A stretch of DNA of 64,000 nt from Leptidea sinapis. Taxonomy: Eukaryota > Arthropoda > Insecta > Lepidoptera > Pieridae. Every line of letters starts with the position of its first letter. The first letter of the stretch is position 1. The DNA lies in NCBI RefSeq assembly GCF_905404315.1, contig NC_066265.1:29660501-29724500 (forward strand). Direction: 5' to 3'. Below, one piece after another: positions 1 to 11,489 of the stretch. The notes beneath the pieces were generated by a model. That model was given only the letters and a program-made list of their open reading frames with translations. It had not been told where the DNA came from and made no database searches. Made by a program: the position numbers and the translations under genes.

Positions 1-133
1 AAAAGTTATGTGTAATTTTAAAATTTATGAAATGAGTTTAAAAACATCTTCTGACATAAAAGTGAAAATTGAATTACTCTTGGTTTCAGAGGGGTATGTG
101 AGTCTAACACTCAATCACATGTTTTATATTAAA

Positions 134-180
134 CTAGATAACCCGGCAAACGTTGTTTTGCCATATAATTTATTTTAAGG
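134..180 (-). mobile_element. Helitron 3'-end fragment
   Basis: Reads ctagataacccggcaaacg then ttgttttgccat. This is the reverse complement of the Helitron 3' terminus: hairpin GGCAAA...TTTGCC, then GGTTATCTAG. It closely matches the 3' end of the fuller copy at 48006. The 5' part is lost or unrecognisable beyond about 180. Confidence 0.5.
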
Positions 181-1467
181 GTTCAAAGGTTTTTTTCTCC
201 GACGTATTTGTAAACAGAGCCTGTGTAGTGTTTTTTATACAGATGCCCTTATTATGCAGTTCTTGTGTTAAGTGTAAACATTGATCAGTGGGGCATTTAT
301 CTCATTAAAGAATAACCCACAAATTGTTTTTTGTCGGACTGTGAATTTTCCTTCTAGTAACACGTATCGTCATCCACATAGAGATATTTGTGGAGCTGAG
401 GAAGTGTATATCCTGTCCAGGTGAGTTGTCATGTGTGATCTCGTCCTGTTTCGGTCTGTTTGTGTGTGTGTGTGGGCGATGGTTGTGACGTCACTGTGTC
501 TTCCGCCCCCAACATCGCGACGAGGTCATGGCCGACTGGTCTCCAGCAAATAACAATAGTTTCATAGGGCTGGCACTCTTTTTATAGCATCACCGGCGGA
601 ATACTTTTATTGGTATGTGATTCCCATACATGACAACATGGGTTCAGTGAACAAGTGATTTCTATAGAATCCTGTGAAAAAACCCTGCATTTAAGGGCGT
701 ATAAGATGATACATGTAAAATTAATATAAGTTAATTATTATTATGTAAATTTCACGATGTCCGATATGAATATGGAAGACATCCGCACACTTAAATAAAA
801 GTTCGAAATAACTTTGTGAAACTTGACAGCCCTAAATAATCCGGTCGAATTCTTCGGATACCAATGACAGCAGGTTATGTTAAGTTTGTATTATGGCAGG
901 ACTTAAAGTTCTAGTTGGTTCGATACCGTTATTTCATCTGTATGCACGATTTACAGTTTCCATTAGAGTAGTCTTATAATTTCGCAAACACTTGTTCAAT
1001 ACCCTGACGTAATATGAGACACATTAATTCTAATGACACGTTAAATTTTATTAACTCTTTTTTATGTGAAAAAGTGACGAAATGAGCGAGACGTTCACCT
1101 GTTCAAGTGGTATGCCCCAGTGTTCTTGATTGTACCCAAAAATTCCGAGCGACATCTCAATTACGCTTGTCACTTTCAAAGAGGATTTAAATACAACGTA
1201 ATAAAAGGCGGGACTGCCTAAGTAGAAATTGATATTTAGTTTAGTATGAAACGTGCAGTGATTTATAAGCATAAGTTTGAAATAATAGGAATTCAAATAT
1301 GGCGACGAAATATAATCCGGCTAAGTTTGAAAGCGAACAGTTAAAGCTTAAAACGTGATGTGAGTGGATCTCCGTTTTTTACAAGATTATAGCCGTAATC
1401 TGTCAATCTATCAACGACTGCACGTTTCATACAATCGATTGAATCGCTTTTTCCATAGAGAGTTTCG
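181..1467. other. Unassigned AT-rich stretch
   Basis: Apart from the candidate exon at 358-420, no gene was recognised. It contains a short (TG)n run near 463 and a palindromic TGACGTCA at 486-493 within a locally GC-richer patch (about 475-540). The short open frames have no recognisable domains. Confidence 0.3.
358..420 (+). CDS. Possible orphan internal exon
   Basis: A 63-nt stretch between an acceptor (gaattttccttctag) and a near-perfect donor (CAG/GTGAGT at 421). Two frames are open. One reads NTYRHPHRDICGAEEVYILS, which loosely recalls the start of a cysteine-rich TIL inhibitor domain. The other is phase 1 at both ends, like the VWFC gene exons, and ends KCISCP. No partner exon was identified, so this is a candidate only. 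Confidence 0.22.
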
Positions 1468-1568
1468 CTAGGCTGGTCACTTTGAGACATAAGATGTTAC
1501 ATCGTAATAAATACTAGAGTAACTCCACTAGCTACGCCGATCTTCAAACCAAAACACAATAATGCTTG
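1468..1568 (-). repeat. Repeat B fragment
   Basis: About 100 bp matching the middle of the repeat B family in antisense (tcactttgagacataagatg ... actagctacgccgatcttc ... aaacacaataatgcttgcac). It abuts a LINE A fragment directly, so one element broke or replaced part of the other. Confidence 0.5.
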
Positions 1569-2090
1569 CACGTATGGAGTATTGCTATCATCACTGGTCT
1601 GGCGCACCACAGTATCAGCTCGAAACATTTGACCTCGTGCAACGAAGAGCTGCTTGAATTCTCAGGGATCCCGTGTTCTGTGAACGGCTCGATCACTTGG
1701 CGTTGCGTAGAGACATCGCTTCGTTGTGTCTTCTACCGCATTTATCACGGGGAGTGTTCTGAAGAACTGTATGACCTGATTCCTGCCACCGAATTTATAT
1801 AAATAATATAGAATATACTCCCCTACTAATATACTTAATCCAATCTGGACGTGTGACGTTCCTCCACAGTGCGGTTTTTAAAGAACTTTCTTCCACGTAC
1901 ACCAAAGATGTGGAATGAGCTTCCTTGTGTGGTGTTTGCGGGACGAAACAGTACCTTCAAAAAAAACGTGCACCTGCCTTTAAGGCCGGCAACACTACTG
2001 TGACTCCTCTGATGTTGCACGAGAAGGTGAATGGCGGTAATCACTTAACATCAAGTTACCCGTACGCTCATTTGTCTTCCATAAAAAAAA
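1569..2090 (+). mobile_element. LINE A (Jockey-like) 3' end, 5'-truncated and degenerate
   Basis: Frames encode the C-terminal part of the LINE A reverse transcriptase protein (SITWRCVETSLRCVFYRIYH, GECSEELYDLIPATEF). Then come pieces equivalent to DVWRSSTVRF...LWNELPCVVF and the family 3' tail, ending in ccgtacgctcatttgtcttc plus an A-run. It has frameshifts and stops. The same family is seen best at 59552-60722. Confidence 0.7.
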
Positions 2091-2340
2091 CATTCAAAAT
2101 ATTCAAATACCACACAGACATGGAGCATATTACATCAAATCTTAAATATTACGCAATCATTACGTCGGTATTTAATACGAAAGGTAACAAGTTAATAACA
2201 TGTATTTCAGAAGAACCTAACAGATAAGTTACTCCAAACACTTGGATAGCAGTACCAGAGTTACAGATCAGTGATAAACAGTTAGACATCGCTTTTGATG
2301 AAAAAGATGGTTATTTGTTTGTGTTAAAAAAAATAATGGG

Positions 2341-2650
2341 TTGCATTCCGGGAATGCCGGCAGAAGTGAAAACTTCAACATCAACGTAGTGCATTTTTGA
2401 ATATTTTGGAATGGTTAGGGAATTATTTCGCACGAAATTCTTTATTTATCAGTATAAAAGTACAGGCATTTATGTGGTTAAATTATTTCGCTATCGTACA
2501 CAAAAACGACAATTTATATTAAATAATAAAATTTGCACTATGTAATACAATTATTTTACGTTAAAAAGTTTATCTCTCTAATCAACTTTCATCCATAATT
2601 TCAACGACTTCTTACGAATGTTCGATCGATCACGTGTCCTGACTCGATTT
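2341..2650. repeat. Dispersed segment, copy 1 (empty-site partner of 47891-48505)
   Basis: Shares long matches in order with 47891-48505: gtgcatttttgaatattttg gaatggttaggga, aatttatgtggtta, attgcgctatcgtaca-like sequence and cacgtgtcctgac. It lacks the 298-bp Helitron found in the other copy, reading straight through agta/taaa at 2454/2455. No coding potential was recognised. Confidence 0.65.
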
Positions 2651-3879
2651 TTTTTCATTTTTCATTAATTTCGTCTTTGCCCAGGCTTTCTTCAGAGTCT
2701 CGTCAAAATATCAACATACATTATATAGGAGACTTGAAATAAATTGGGGGTCATCAATACGCTACAAGTGGAACTTCACTTTGGCTGTTCGTATCGTTGT
2801 CCATAACGTGCCTTATGGATAACGAAATTATTGCTCTCACCTCTGATCTGATGCATTCAATATTAGTTGCACCATTCTGTATAATATACTGTGTAGCTCT
2901 AGGGCGTTTAATTAGGATTTCCCAAGGAAACAATTTTAGTGTAGAGTAAGTAACTGTATGTCTTTCACCTGTGGTAACGGCTGCACGCAGGCGCCATGAG
3001 TTCGCTAGGCTAATTTTGTCTAATTATCAATATTAACGTAATGTCGGCGTCAAAGCTTAATTTACGCTGACTTTTACTTGAAATGTTTTCCTTGTCGGAA
3101 TCATGTCAGAATTTCCTCCCATATATATAGTTAATTTAGAAGTACGTGAACATTTTGTATATAGATTTTTAGCATTGTCTTACTCGTAATCTGCTTTCTC
3201 ATGGGTTAATCAAATTTATTAGTAATCTGCTTTAAATTCCTCACTGCAGTTTTTTTAATCCAGTAGTACATCCTGAGAGAAAAACTTTGTTCAATGTGAA
3301 GTTGAGTAGGTATTCTGTTAGTAAAAAGGTAGGAACGTTTGTCTGCCTTTAGCAGGTTGAACGTTCCTGACGCTTGAGAAGCCCTCTCCAAATATATATT
3401 TTGATTTGGTTTTTGACGTACATTGAAGCAAACTTTAAAGATGTATTCCCGTCAAAAATTACAATGTTTAAACGTATGTGAGTCCATATTAGAGTAAATT
3501 CATAATTTATTTATTTATATATTAATAGTTGGTACTTTACAGTGTACATTATGTATTAAAGGTGAGTGTTAACTGTGAAACGCATAACGGTAGAGGCTGG
3601 AACGTAACTCACATGCGTGTTCGAATGCCCGCCTGATAACGTTCGCTTAGTATTGGCACGTACACAGTTTCAGCTGAGCTCTGTACAACTAATAATAGTT
3701 TTATTTGTATAAAAACTGATAATAAAGCATGTCCTTTGGATTTCAATACCATTGTTCCTACGGATGTTGCGCACCAAATCAAAAGAATATAGTTTTTAGC
3801 CCACATTTCTATTAGTATTCAATACGTTATAATATTATAACGAGCAAACATTTCCTTGTTTGTTTGTAAGGGATAAACT
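2651..3879. other. Unassigned AT-rich stretch
   Basis: No gene, RNA or recognised repeat. The short open frames lack domain features. Confidence 0.3.
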
Positions 3880-4640
3880 CAAAGACTACTTACTAGCCTT
3901 GTCGCCCGCCTGAAGGTGAAAATTGTACTCTGTGTGGGGCCGAATTTGCGCCTTATATAGTTGCAGGCGGTGGCTTGAACTGATGTGCTTTCTTGCCCTA
4001 CTGAGTACACCATGCTCTTTAAAGGTTTCGATTCCAGACACAAGTCTGTTCTGGTTCACGTCGACGCTATCCCAAGAGATGTTAGAGTAAAAGGCATACA
4101 CTGTGTTGTCGGCTGCATAGCAATTAACGCCGCAGATTTGCAGTTATTGATATGCCGGAGGAACAGTGTAGGGGATAGCACGCAGCCTTGAGTTTATGGG
4201 TTTGAAGTCGGAGCATGCACCGTGTATAACAATCTTAAATCTACGATCAGCCAAAAAGCTCCATTTGCACAATCTCTCGGGAAGCCCCAAGGATAGCAGT
4301 TTCGCTAAAAGTGTTTGCTGTGTGCTACATCCGATCGAAGGCCATCGCTTTGTCCAACTCACCGCCAAAGCCTCTTCCTTCGACTCACCGCTTGCACCCA
4401 GTTATAGGTAAGATATGCAAGAAGATCATTAGCTTAGCGACCCTTACATAAACCGTACTCCCAGTCACTGGTGCTCCTCTAGGTATTCCAAAAGCTGGCG
4501 GTTGATAATCGAGTCCTTAACTTTAAAGAATATGGAGGTAGTTGGACGGATCCGAGCGTAAATCTACCTTAGGGATACACGATCCCATTGAAGCCGCTTT
4601 CAATAGTTTTGGGAATACGCCTGATTAGGAGTAGGAGAGC
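3880..4640 (-). mobile_element. LINE A relic, reverse transcriptase region, internally deleted
   Basis: The minus strand encodes a decayed Jockey-type reverse transcriptase. There is a stretch equivalent to LLAKLLSLGLPERLCKWSF and DRRFKIVIHGACSDFKPINS (4144-4368). After a deletion comes the C-terminal region SSHRLQLYKAQIRPHTEY (3886-4101). Same family as 59552-60722. Multiple stops and frameshifts; no intact protein. Confidence 0.65.
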
Positions 4641-4724
4641 CGGAAAAGGCGAGTACGCCAACTCCGTTCGTTTCCAAGCACGCTTGGGTCAATCGAGTTT
4701 TAGCCCGGTGCTGATTGCCGGTAT

Positions 4725-4758
4725 TTATGGTGTTGTTAAGATGTTAACAACACCATAA
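4725..4758. repeat. Perfect 15-bp inverted repeat with 4-nt loop
   Basis: Arms 4725-4739 (ttatggtgttgttaa) and 4744-4758 (ttaacaacaccataa) are exact reverse complements around gatg. There is no T-run, and this is a eukaryotic context, so it is not called a terminator. Confidence 0.7.
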
Positions 4759-5700
4759 TATTGAGTAGGTACTCAAGCATCTATCACATCGGCCAATGTT
4801 TTGACACCTTCTTCCTTAATAGACTCCTAGCACCCCGCCAATTTATTAGTTTTATTAAATATTCGATAAAATTTATTAAAAGGCCTTAGGGCGGTCGCTT
4901 CATTCACAAGGTATCATTTAGAAAATCATTTCAGTTATTCGTTATTTCGTGGCTCATCTGTTTTGTATATGATATGGTCTTACAACCGACCAGTTACTAA
5001 CTCGACTTAATCACGTAGAAGGCATAAATATTATTATTTCTATACTCTCTAGAATTAGTTTACTCTCTACTTATAAACAACACGAATAGCCCTCTTCAGC
5101 AGCACAAATATACTATTAATATTGGAAAAAAGGCAAATAGAAAAGAATACAATGTAACATTTTACTAAACTAATAATAGTTGCACAATCTTTTGCGTTTG
5201 TTCTATGGATAGGGTATTTGACAAGATAATTAGTATGAAGCTTGTGATAACTAGAGATGTGAGTCACGCGCGGAATGCCGCCCGGCCGGCCTGGCTCCCT
5301 CCCGCTTCTCCCCGGTTCTCCTCCCACTCGGATACCTCTCCCAACACAGGAATCGCATGCCATCTACACTCTGTATAATATACAGCCATACCACAAGAAT
5401 TAGTTTTGTTCTATATATTTTCTATTGACTACTTAATGTGAGGTTGCTACCTACCAATCATACTAATTAAACATACTCTTACATACCTATACTTCTCAGA
5501 AAAATGTACAATATGATCTTGATACATCGGTAAACAAATCACAAAGTTATTGGAAATACGTTAAGCAGAATATGTCTGTATATGTGGACGATTTACTGTT
5601 TCAAACAGAAATATACTATTTTAAGAACATAGAACTTTCCAACATCTTGTTAGGAACTGACGCATGATATTTTTAAATCTGATATTGTAATCATCCTATT
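4759..5700. other. Unassigned stretch with a short GC-rich patch
   Basis: Mostly AT-rich with no recognised gene. 5268-5345 is GC-rich (cgcccggccggcctggctcc, then many cctcccg-type motifs). The 98-aa minus-strand frame across it is low-complexity G/R/P and is not supported as a gene. 4880-4920 weakly resembles the LINE C-terminal region at 56050-56130. Confidence 0.3.
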
Positions 5701-5704
5701 GCAA

Positions 5705-5820
5705 TATATAAGAGGAGGCAAACGGGCGTGAGGTTCACGTGATGGAAGATGGTGAGGCAATCGCCCATGGACATCCGCAACACAAGGGGCTAAGAGATGC
5801 GTTACTGGCCTTTAACCGAT
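5705..5820 (-). mobile_element. LINE 3' tail (gaggcaaacg type)
   Basis: Reads aagaggaggcaaacgggcgt gaggttcac ... gcccatggacatccgcaa ... gcgttactggcctttaa. In antisense this is the 3' UTR of a lepidopteran Jockey-like LINE tail distinct from LINE A. Degenerate relatives are at 15790-15930 (minus) and 55398-55505 (plus). Confidence 0.55.
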
Positions 5821-5984
5821 ACGACTTAGTACGACTAAATAACCGACCGAATAGACCGATACAAATAAGTAAGTAAACTTTATCTCTTGTTCATAGAGTG
5901 AGATACATAAGATCTCTAGTAAATAATAGTAAAAGCTCAGAATTTACTTTACTCTATTTGTAACAGTCAATAACAAAATATAAC

Positions 5985-6150
5985 TTTACCTTCTAAGTCC
6001 TGACTACAAATTCAAATATATTTCAATTTAAAATAGGATTCAAACTCACTCATTGAACGTCAAAAACTACCACCCATTCAAAATAGACTGCCTCAGACCT
6101 GAGATGATCGGGCGCAAGAAACCAAACTGTACTTCTCGGTAAAAAAAAAG
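5985..6150 (-). mobile_element. LINE 3'-end fragment (aattcaaata type)
   Basis: Shares aattcaaatat...tttcaattta and cattgaacgtcaaaaactac ccacccatt with 55860-55990, which is followed by a LINE C-terminal coding remnant. The orientation is taken from that copy. Confidence 0.45.
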
Positions 6151-6481
6151 TATGGCAAACAATTCGTTATTGTCAGATCTAATCTGAACATCAAACGGCA
6201 AAGGCATACTTTTTATGAATGTGTAGAGTTTCTCCGGTACATTATGGGCACAATAATTATTGTTGGTGTTTACTTTTTATGTAGTACAGTCAAATCGGAG
6301 CTTGTTAGGGGAATAAATGTTATGACTGTTCATTGTCAGTAAATGATATACGTTCACAAAAATCATCACCGTTTTGCTCTTAATAGGTAGTGATTTTCAT
6401 TATTATAACACTAGAAATAAGGGATCGCTTTTAACTTATTCTAATACTTCATAAGATACGTAATAGCCTTAAGGGTACAAA

Positions 6482-6832
6482 TATATACACTTTTATACTA
6501 AAGTCCCAGCCACTGTTTAGGCATTATCTATACATAAATTTAAATGTTTTACTAAAAAAATGGCTCTGTCGTAAATCCTACTACTCCACAGCTGGATATC
6601 TAAGTGATCGGACAGCCTGGAACTAGATTATGACTATTTTATAGCAATAGTAACAGTACAATATTGTATATTTTATTAAAAAGAGCGCAAAAAAGATTGC
6701 TGGGAGATTTTTTTTTCTCTCTCAGAGCGCCATTTGTGTCCGAAGCGGTAGGAGTATTAGAAATGATATCAAAAACAATTCTAAAGGAATCAATTTTGAG
6801 AAAATAAATACCTTTAACCCAATTTTATGCCT
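6482..6832 (-). repeat. Repeat D, nearly full copy
   Basis: Antisense copy of repeat D. From left to right it holds the complements of the family end (aagtcccagccactg...), the middle (gcagagccatttttt, agatattcagctg, agtcccaggctgtccgatca) and the start (ggcatttattttctcaaaat tgattcctttagaattc). Other copies are at 13446, 43140, 49305 and 50305. Non-coding; the class is unknown. Confidence 0.6.
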
Positions 6833-7038
6833 CATTATTGAGATCTTCTATAATTTATCATGTGGAAGATTACCAGGAATGTTTTATCCTTAAACTTTCA
6901 GCTTACTAGCATTATCCGGACCAAAGCTTTGACTAGTCGAAAATATTCCGAATGCGTCAAGAAAAAGAAGGTAGTGCCCCACTTTTATTGGTTTATCTTG
7001 GCAGGTGCATAGTGAATATACCAAAACTATACCAATTA

Positions 7039-7416
7039 TCTATATATATATATAAATGAATTGCTGTTCGTTAGTCTCGCTAAAACTCGAGAACGGCTGG
7101 ACCGATTTGGCAAATTTATGTCTTGAATTATTTGTGGAAGTCCAGAGAAGGTTTAAAAGGTGAATAAATATGAAAATGCTGCTAAATTAAATAAAAACAA
7201 CAAAATTGTTTTTCCTTTGATGTGTCCATACATAATTTCTATGAGAGAATTTATTGACGCACGGTTTGACAGTTCTGCTGTGAAACAATTTCATTACGAC
7301 AGCTGGGTGCATATTTTACGAAGTAGTTTTTGATGTTATGATATATTATTGACAAATTCATACAAAAACATTATTTTATTTATTATATACAGAACAACGT
7401 CTGTCGGGTCAGCTAG
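7039..7416 (+). mobile_element. Non-autonomous Helitron, complete ends
   Basis: Begins TCTATATATATATAAATGAA and ends GTCTGTCGGGTCAGCTAG. Host A (7038) precedes it and T (7417) follows, the A/T insertion site of Helitrons. No Rep/helicase coding is present. The ends match the Lep1-type non-autonomous Helitrons of Lepidoptera. Internal homology to 11095-11290 (ggtttgacagttctgctgtg type) is visible. Confidence 0.75.
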
Positions 7417-7603
7417 TCTTATATATAAAATTCTCGTGTCACAATGTTAGTTACCTTACTCCTCCGTAACGGCTTTACTGATTTCATTCAGTAGGTCTGA
7501 GAATCGGATACTATCTATTTCATCCCCAAATGTTAAGGGCAGTCCACCCCAATTGATTTTTTAATTTTATGACAATTTTTTTGACGTTTGCTGGGTCAGC
7601 TAG
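7417..7603 (+). mobile_element. Second Helitron abutting the first head-to-tail
   Basis: Starts TCTTATATATAAAATTCTCG exactly where the upstream Helitron ends, and finishes GCTGGGTCAGCTAG followed by T. It is shorter (187 bp), with a different interior, so it is not a simple duplicate. Its 5' flank is G rather than A because it directly follows the CTAG of its neighbour. Confidence 0.65.
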
Positions 7604-8340
7604 TAATATTATAGAAAAATGCTAGTTTTGAATAGTGCTTTCAAAATTTGGAAACAGTAATAATATTGTACAATTTGTATTAAGTTTTAGTGATAGCCTC
7701 ACCCTTGTTAGGTCACTTTACTTAGGATTCATACGCATTAGTTAAAGAAATCACAAAAATACTATTTTAATCATTGATTTCTTATTTTTATCAACCAACT
7801 TAATAAAACTTAAAAGAAATGGAGGAAATTGTTAATGCGTGTAAATATTTCATTGTGCAAGGTTATGTGCTCGTTAATTGTTAAAGAAGTCTCGCAAAAT
7901 ACAAGATAGACAGAACTTGAGCGATGAAGCGTAGCACGAGATATCGATCCCGGCTCCGCTACCCGCTACCGTGACGGCTGGTAACTCGGACCCCGGTACT
8001 CTGTCTAATTATACAACGATATTGTGTTGTAACACATACATTGATTCGTTTGTTCAGGGTTATACTTTTTACTACTATCCGAAATGGACGAGGTTTTATA
8101 ATAATTCAAGTATACTCACCACTACCCAATATTCGTTAATCATATATTGTTTAAATGACATTTTAAGTAGGTAACTCTACCACTGCGTGAGAATTTATAA
8201 TTTATAGTAATGCTATTGTTGGCTTATTATTAAACTTAATTTATTTATAAAAGTACGTTTGTGGTCATCTTGACTTCATCATCATCATTTTCAATCTTTT
8301 AAAACTCAATTATCAAAACAATTTTTTGTTTTATTTTAGT
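7604..8340. other. Unassigned AT-rich stretch
   Basis: No gene or recognised repeat. The short frame at 7971-8174 has no domain signature. Confidence 0.3.
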
Positions 8341-8344
8341 TATT

Positions 8345-8640
8345 AAAATTTTAAGGTTTATAAAATAAAAGCTGAGATGGTTTGGCCATGTCGAGATAAT
8401 GAATGAGGAACGATGACTAAAAAATAGTGTAAGGCGAGTGTGAATGAGTGTTGGAAGGGGTAGACCTAGGCGGACATTTGGAGACCAAATCAGGGATGTC
8501 TTGAAAAAAGGCCAGGTCAAGATTATCCTAAACCGAAGAGCATGTAAGAAGGGAATAATGACAATGGGCGAAGCGAAACAAGTATGGTCTCTGCCTAACC
8601 CTACGGGAAAGAGGCGTGATTACATATATACTCGTATAAA
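8345..8640 (+). mobile_element. RTE-type LINE C-terminal coding relic
   Basis: Translates in pieces as a wFGHV-type block (tggtttggccatgtcgagat), then GRGRPRRTFGDQIRDVLKKG, RRACKKGIMTMGEAKQVW and PTGKRRD. This order is found at the C-terminus of LINE reverse transcriptases. Stops and shifts occur near 8410-8440. The 95-aa open frame at 8444-8731 is this relic plus unrelated sequence. Confidence 0.6.
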
Positions 8641-8734
8641 AATAAAAATTGGTTTTGGAGAAAAAAAGATGAAAAATGAAAAAATTGTAAGTAACACAGC
8701 AATGTATAAAGTGTCTTTATTGAGAGCGTGACCG

Positions 8735-9165
8735 AAAAACGGTGCGGGTTGAGGAAAATTTTGGGAACACCAATATTGGAACTTCGTGCTATTGAGGTCG
8801 GGTGAGGGTCATGTGACGTTTGTCTTTAAATTCAATGAGTCAACTAGTCCTACATATCATGTACATACATGTATTTGACAGTAACACCGAGTAGAGTTGC
8901 TTTATCTGCACTTTCTACTTATTTTTCTTGATTAACTTTCCTCTGGTGTTGAAAGACAAAAAAAAGCGGCAGTGATTTCTTAGTCTCAAACTAGAGACTA
9001 TTTACTAGTTATCGCTCGGCCTTCATGAAAAGTTTTTATATAACAGGACAATAATCTTGCAAATCTCAGATACGGAATTCTTAGTTCTATCCTTCCTTTT
9101 TGTAGCTACAAAATGCTCTGTTTATGTGTGACTGTACACCTGTGCAGTTGAAAAAACATATAGAT
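8735..9165. other. Unassigned stretch
   Basis: No gene or recognised repeat family. Confidence 0.3.
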
Positions 9166-9167
9166 TT

Positions 9168-9590
9168 TAACTGAAGCCGGAAGACGTCCACTGCTGGACA
9201 AAGGCCTCCCCCAAAGATTTCCACGACGATCGGTCCTGCGCTGCCCTCATCCAACGTATTCCGGCGATCTTGACTAGATTTTCGGTTCATCTTGTGGGGG
9301 CCTACCAACACTGCGTCTACTGCGTTACGTGGTCACCATTCGAGGACTTTAGTGCCCTAACGGCCTATCTATCCGTCGAACTATGTGCCCTACCCACTGC
9401 CACTTCAGCTTGGCAATCATTTGGACTAACTCGGTAACTTTGGTTCTCCTACGGATCTCCTCATTTCTGATTTGATCTCGCAGGGAAACCCCGAGCATAG
9501 CCCTCTCCATTGCCCTCTGAGCGACCATGAGCTTTCACATAAGGTCCATAGTTAGCGACCACGTCTGCGTACCGTAAATCAACAGTGATG
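9168..9590 (-). mobile_element. RTE-like LINE, C-terminal reverse transcriptase fragment
   Basis: The minus strand reads, with a few lesions, as AQRAMERAMLGVSLRDQIRN, EEIRRRTKVTELVQMIAKLK, WQWVGHIVRR, then AGIRWMRAAQDRSSWKSLGE and AFVQQWTSSG. This is the conserved C-terminal end of RTE-type LINE proteins in Lepidoptera. It is 5'-truncated and broken by stops between blocks. The last part recurs at 51722-51850. Confidence 0.7.
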
Positions 9591-11094
9591 ACTGTTTCAC
9601 ACATTTGAACATAATTTGTCAAGATTTCAAGCTTATAATTTAATTACGTATTTCACCCAGCTGCCCTTCTAAATAAATATGATTCATGCAGGTGGAAAAA
9701 CGAGTTCCAAGCTATTTCACGTCTCAATAGTAGGTAGTATGCACAGACTAACATTTTTATAGATGGAGCTTATCGAGCTGGACTAGCTTGATGGAGCGGG
9801 TAGACGTCTAATTAATTTTGGTATTTGAGGCACAACATCTACACTACTGAATATGTTTGCCATCCTTATATTCATCAATTATAATTGGATTCCAGGTTTG
9901 TGCTAATTTAAACCTTTCTTCCTTGTAAAAATTTCAAGCAATGTTCTGGATTACAATAGTTTCCTTCACCAAACGTAAAATTGATTGTCACTCAACTGGA
10001 ATCATTTGTTTATGTGGAGCTTGACCCTGTGGTTCGAACCGGCTTTATTTTATTTATTTTTTTATATCTTATACTGTTTCCTAGTTGTTCTTTTAATTTC
10101 AGGCATAAGTAAGATAGTAAAATTTTTATTGAACATAAATACTTATATATTCAATATACTTAGATTTTAATAAACTGCATTAGTATAATCTGTGTCACAG
10201 ATATTTCCCACCCACCGCGCCGGGTGGGGGAATTAACAATAAATAAATGTTCGGGATAGTAGGGGAATTAACAACTAATCATTTAAAAAATATTCCTATA
10301 AAACTATCACCATCAAGACAAATAAAAACCATTTTCAACTTCAAATCAGCTCATTGCGGCTTTTTAAGGTCAACTAAGTTGAGCTAGAATTGGATTTCCT
10401 TCTGTATTGCTACACTTTTACATGCTTAATTCTTATGATGGATATTGATTATTTAAAGCTAAGCTGTTAAGTATTATATGACTTGAATACACAAAATAAA
10501 CCATTCTTTTTCCAGCTTCTGTTCTGTCTATTTATTTCTTTGCTCTGTGGCTCTTTCATACAAAAATAAAAAGAAGAGCAGTGTATCAAGTCATCTCAGT
10601 AAACAATCGGTGAGTCATTGCAAATTCATTCACACACGGTTCCAATAACAAATAATGTTATAATTTGTTGACACACCTTTAACCACATAATTTATGACTG
10701 TTTTCAGAAATCTCATAATATTAAATAATAATTTTTTGCATTAAATAATACATTTCCGAATGGGTGCAGGTAGTTCTTGACGTCCAATAATCGATTTTAA
10801 ATCCTATTTTCAATAAAAATATTTCAATTTGTATTGTATTTAAAATTAATATTGGATTTGTTTTTCTAGAAATCGATAGGTATTGTAGATTTATTGTTAA
10901 CTGTTTTGTATTTATTACAAACTTGTATCTTATAGTCAAAGCAGAAATTGTAGAGATTTTTGCTGATATCCTGCTGGAATAAAAAAAGATTAGTAGTGAA
11001 ATTAATTTGGTTACGACTCTTTACTTTCGGTTGGACCAAAAATTCCGTTACATCTTTACCATGTTATATTTTATCAATATAAGAATGTTTGTAT
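9591..11094. other. Unassigned AT-rich stretch
   Basis: No gene recognised. A small GC palindrome-like patch (cccaccgcgccgggtggggg) is at 10208. The open frames at 9985-10170 and 10721-10939 are composition-driven. Confidence 0.3.
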
Positions 11095-11295
11095 CTCTGA
11101 AGAATGATTATACGTGAAACATATCTTTATGTATACAAATTTCATGTCACTTTGTTTGTCCACGATGAACACCTAAACTGGTTAACCCTTTTTAATTTTT
11201 TTTCTATGAATAATTCTTTGAGATAAATTTTGGACGCGCAGTTTGATAGTTCTGCTATTACACTATTTCATTACAAGAACAGGGAAAAACGAAAT
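11095..11295 (+). mobile_element. Helitron interior fragment (degenerate)
   Basis: Shares a block with the Helitron at 7039-7416: gacgcgcagtttgatagttc tgctattacactatttcatt acaa versus gacgcacggtttgacagttc tgctgtgaaacaatttcatt acga. It lacks recognisable termini. Confidence 0.35.
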
Positions 11296-11489
11296 AATAA
11301 TTTTAATGATAAAACTTCTACAAATTTTGGAATTTAAAAAAAATATATATTCTTGATATGATATTTTGTTTATTAATGCGTTTGTTTAGACTTTAGATCA
11401 AGCAGATAGTTATTGTATAAAATATGATTGCATAAGAAGGTATTAATCAATTCTTGAGTTTTATCTTCCCAGCTTTATAGATGATGAAT

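Noticed and set aside
486..493. CRE-like palindrome TGACGTCA as a promoter element
   Set aside because: Eight-base sites occur by chance; others at about 41104 and 41923 have no gene nearby, and no start site is supported here.
5067..5363. 98-aa minus-strand frame, G/R/P rich
   Set aside because: Produced by a GC-rich low-complexity patch; no signal, domain or splice context.
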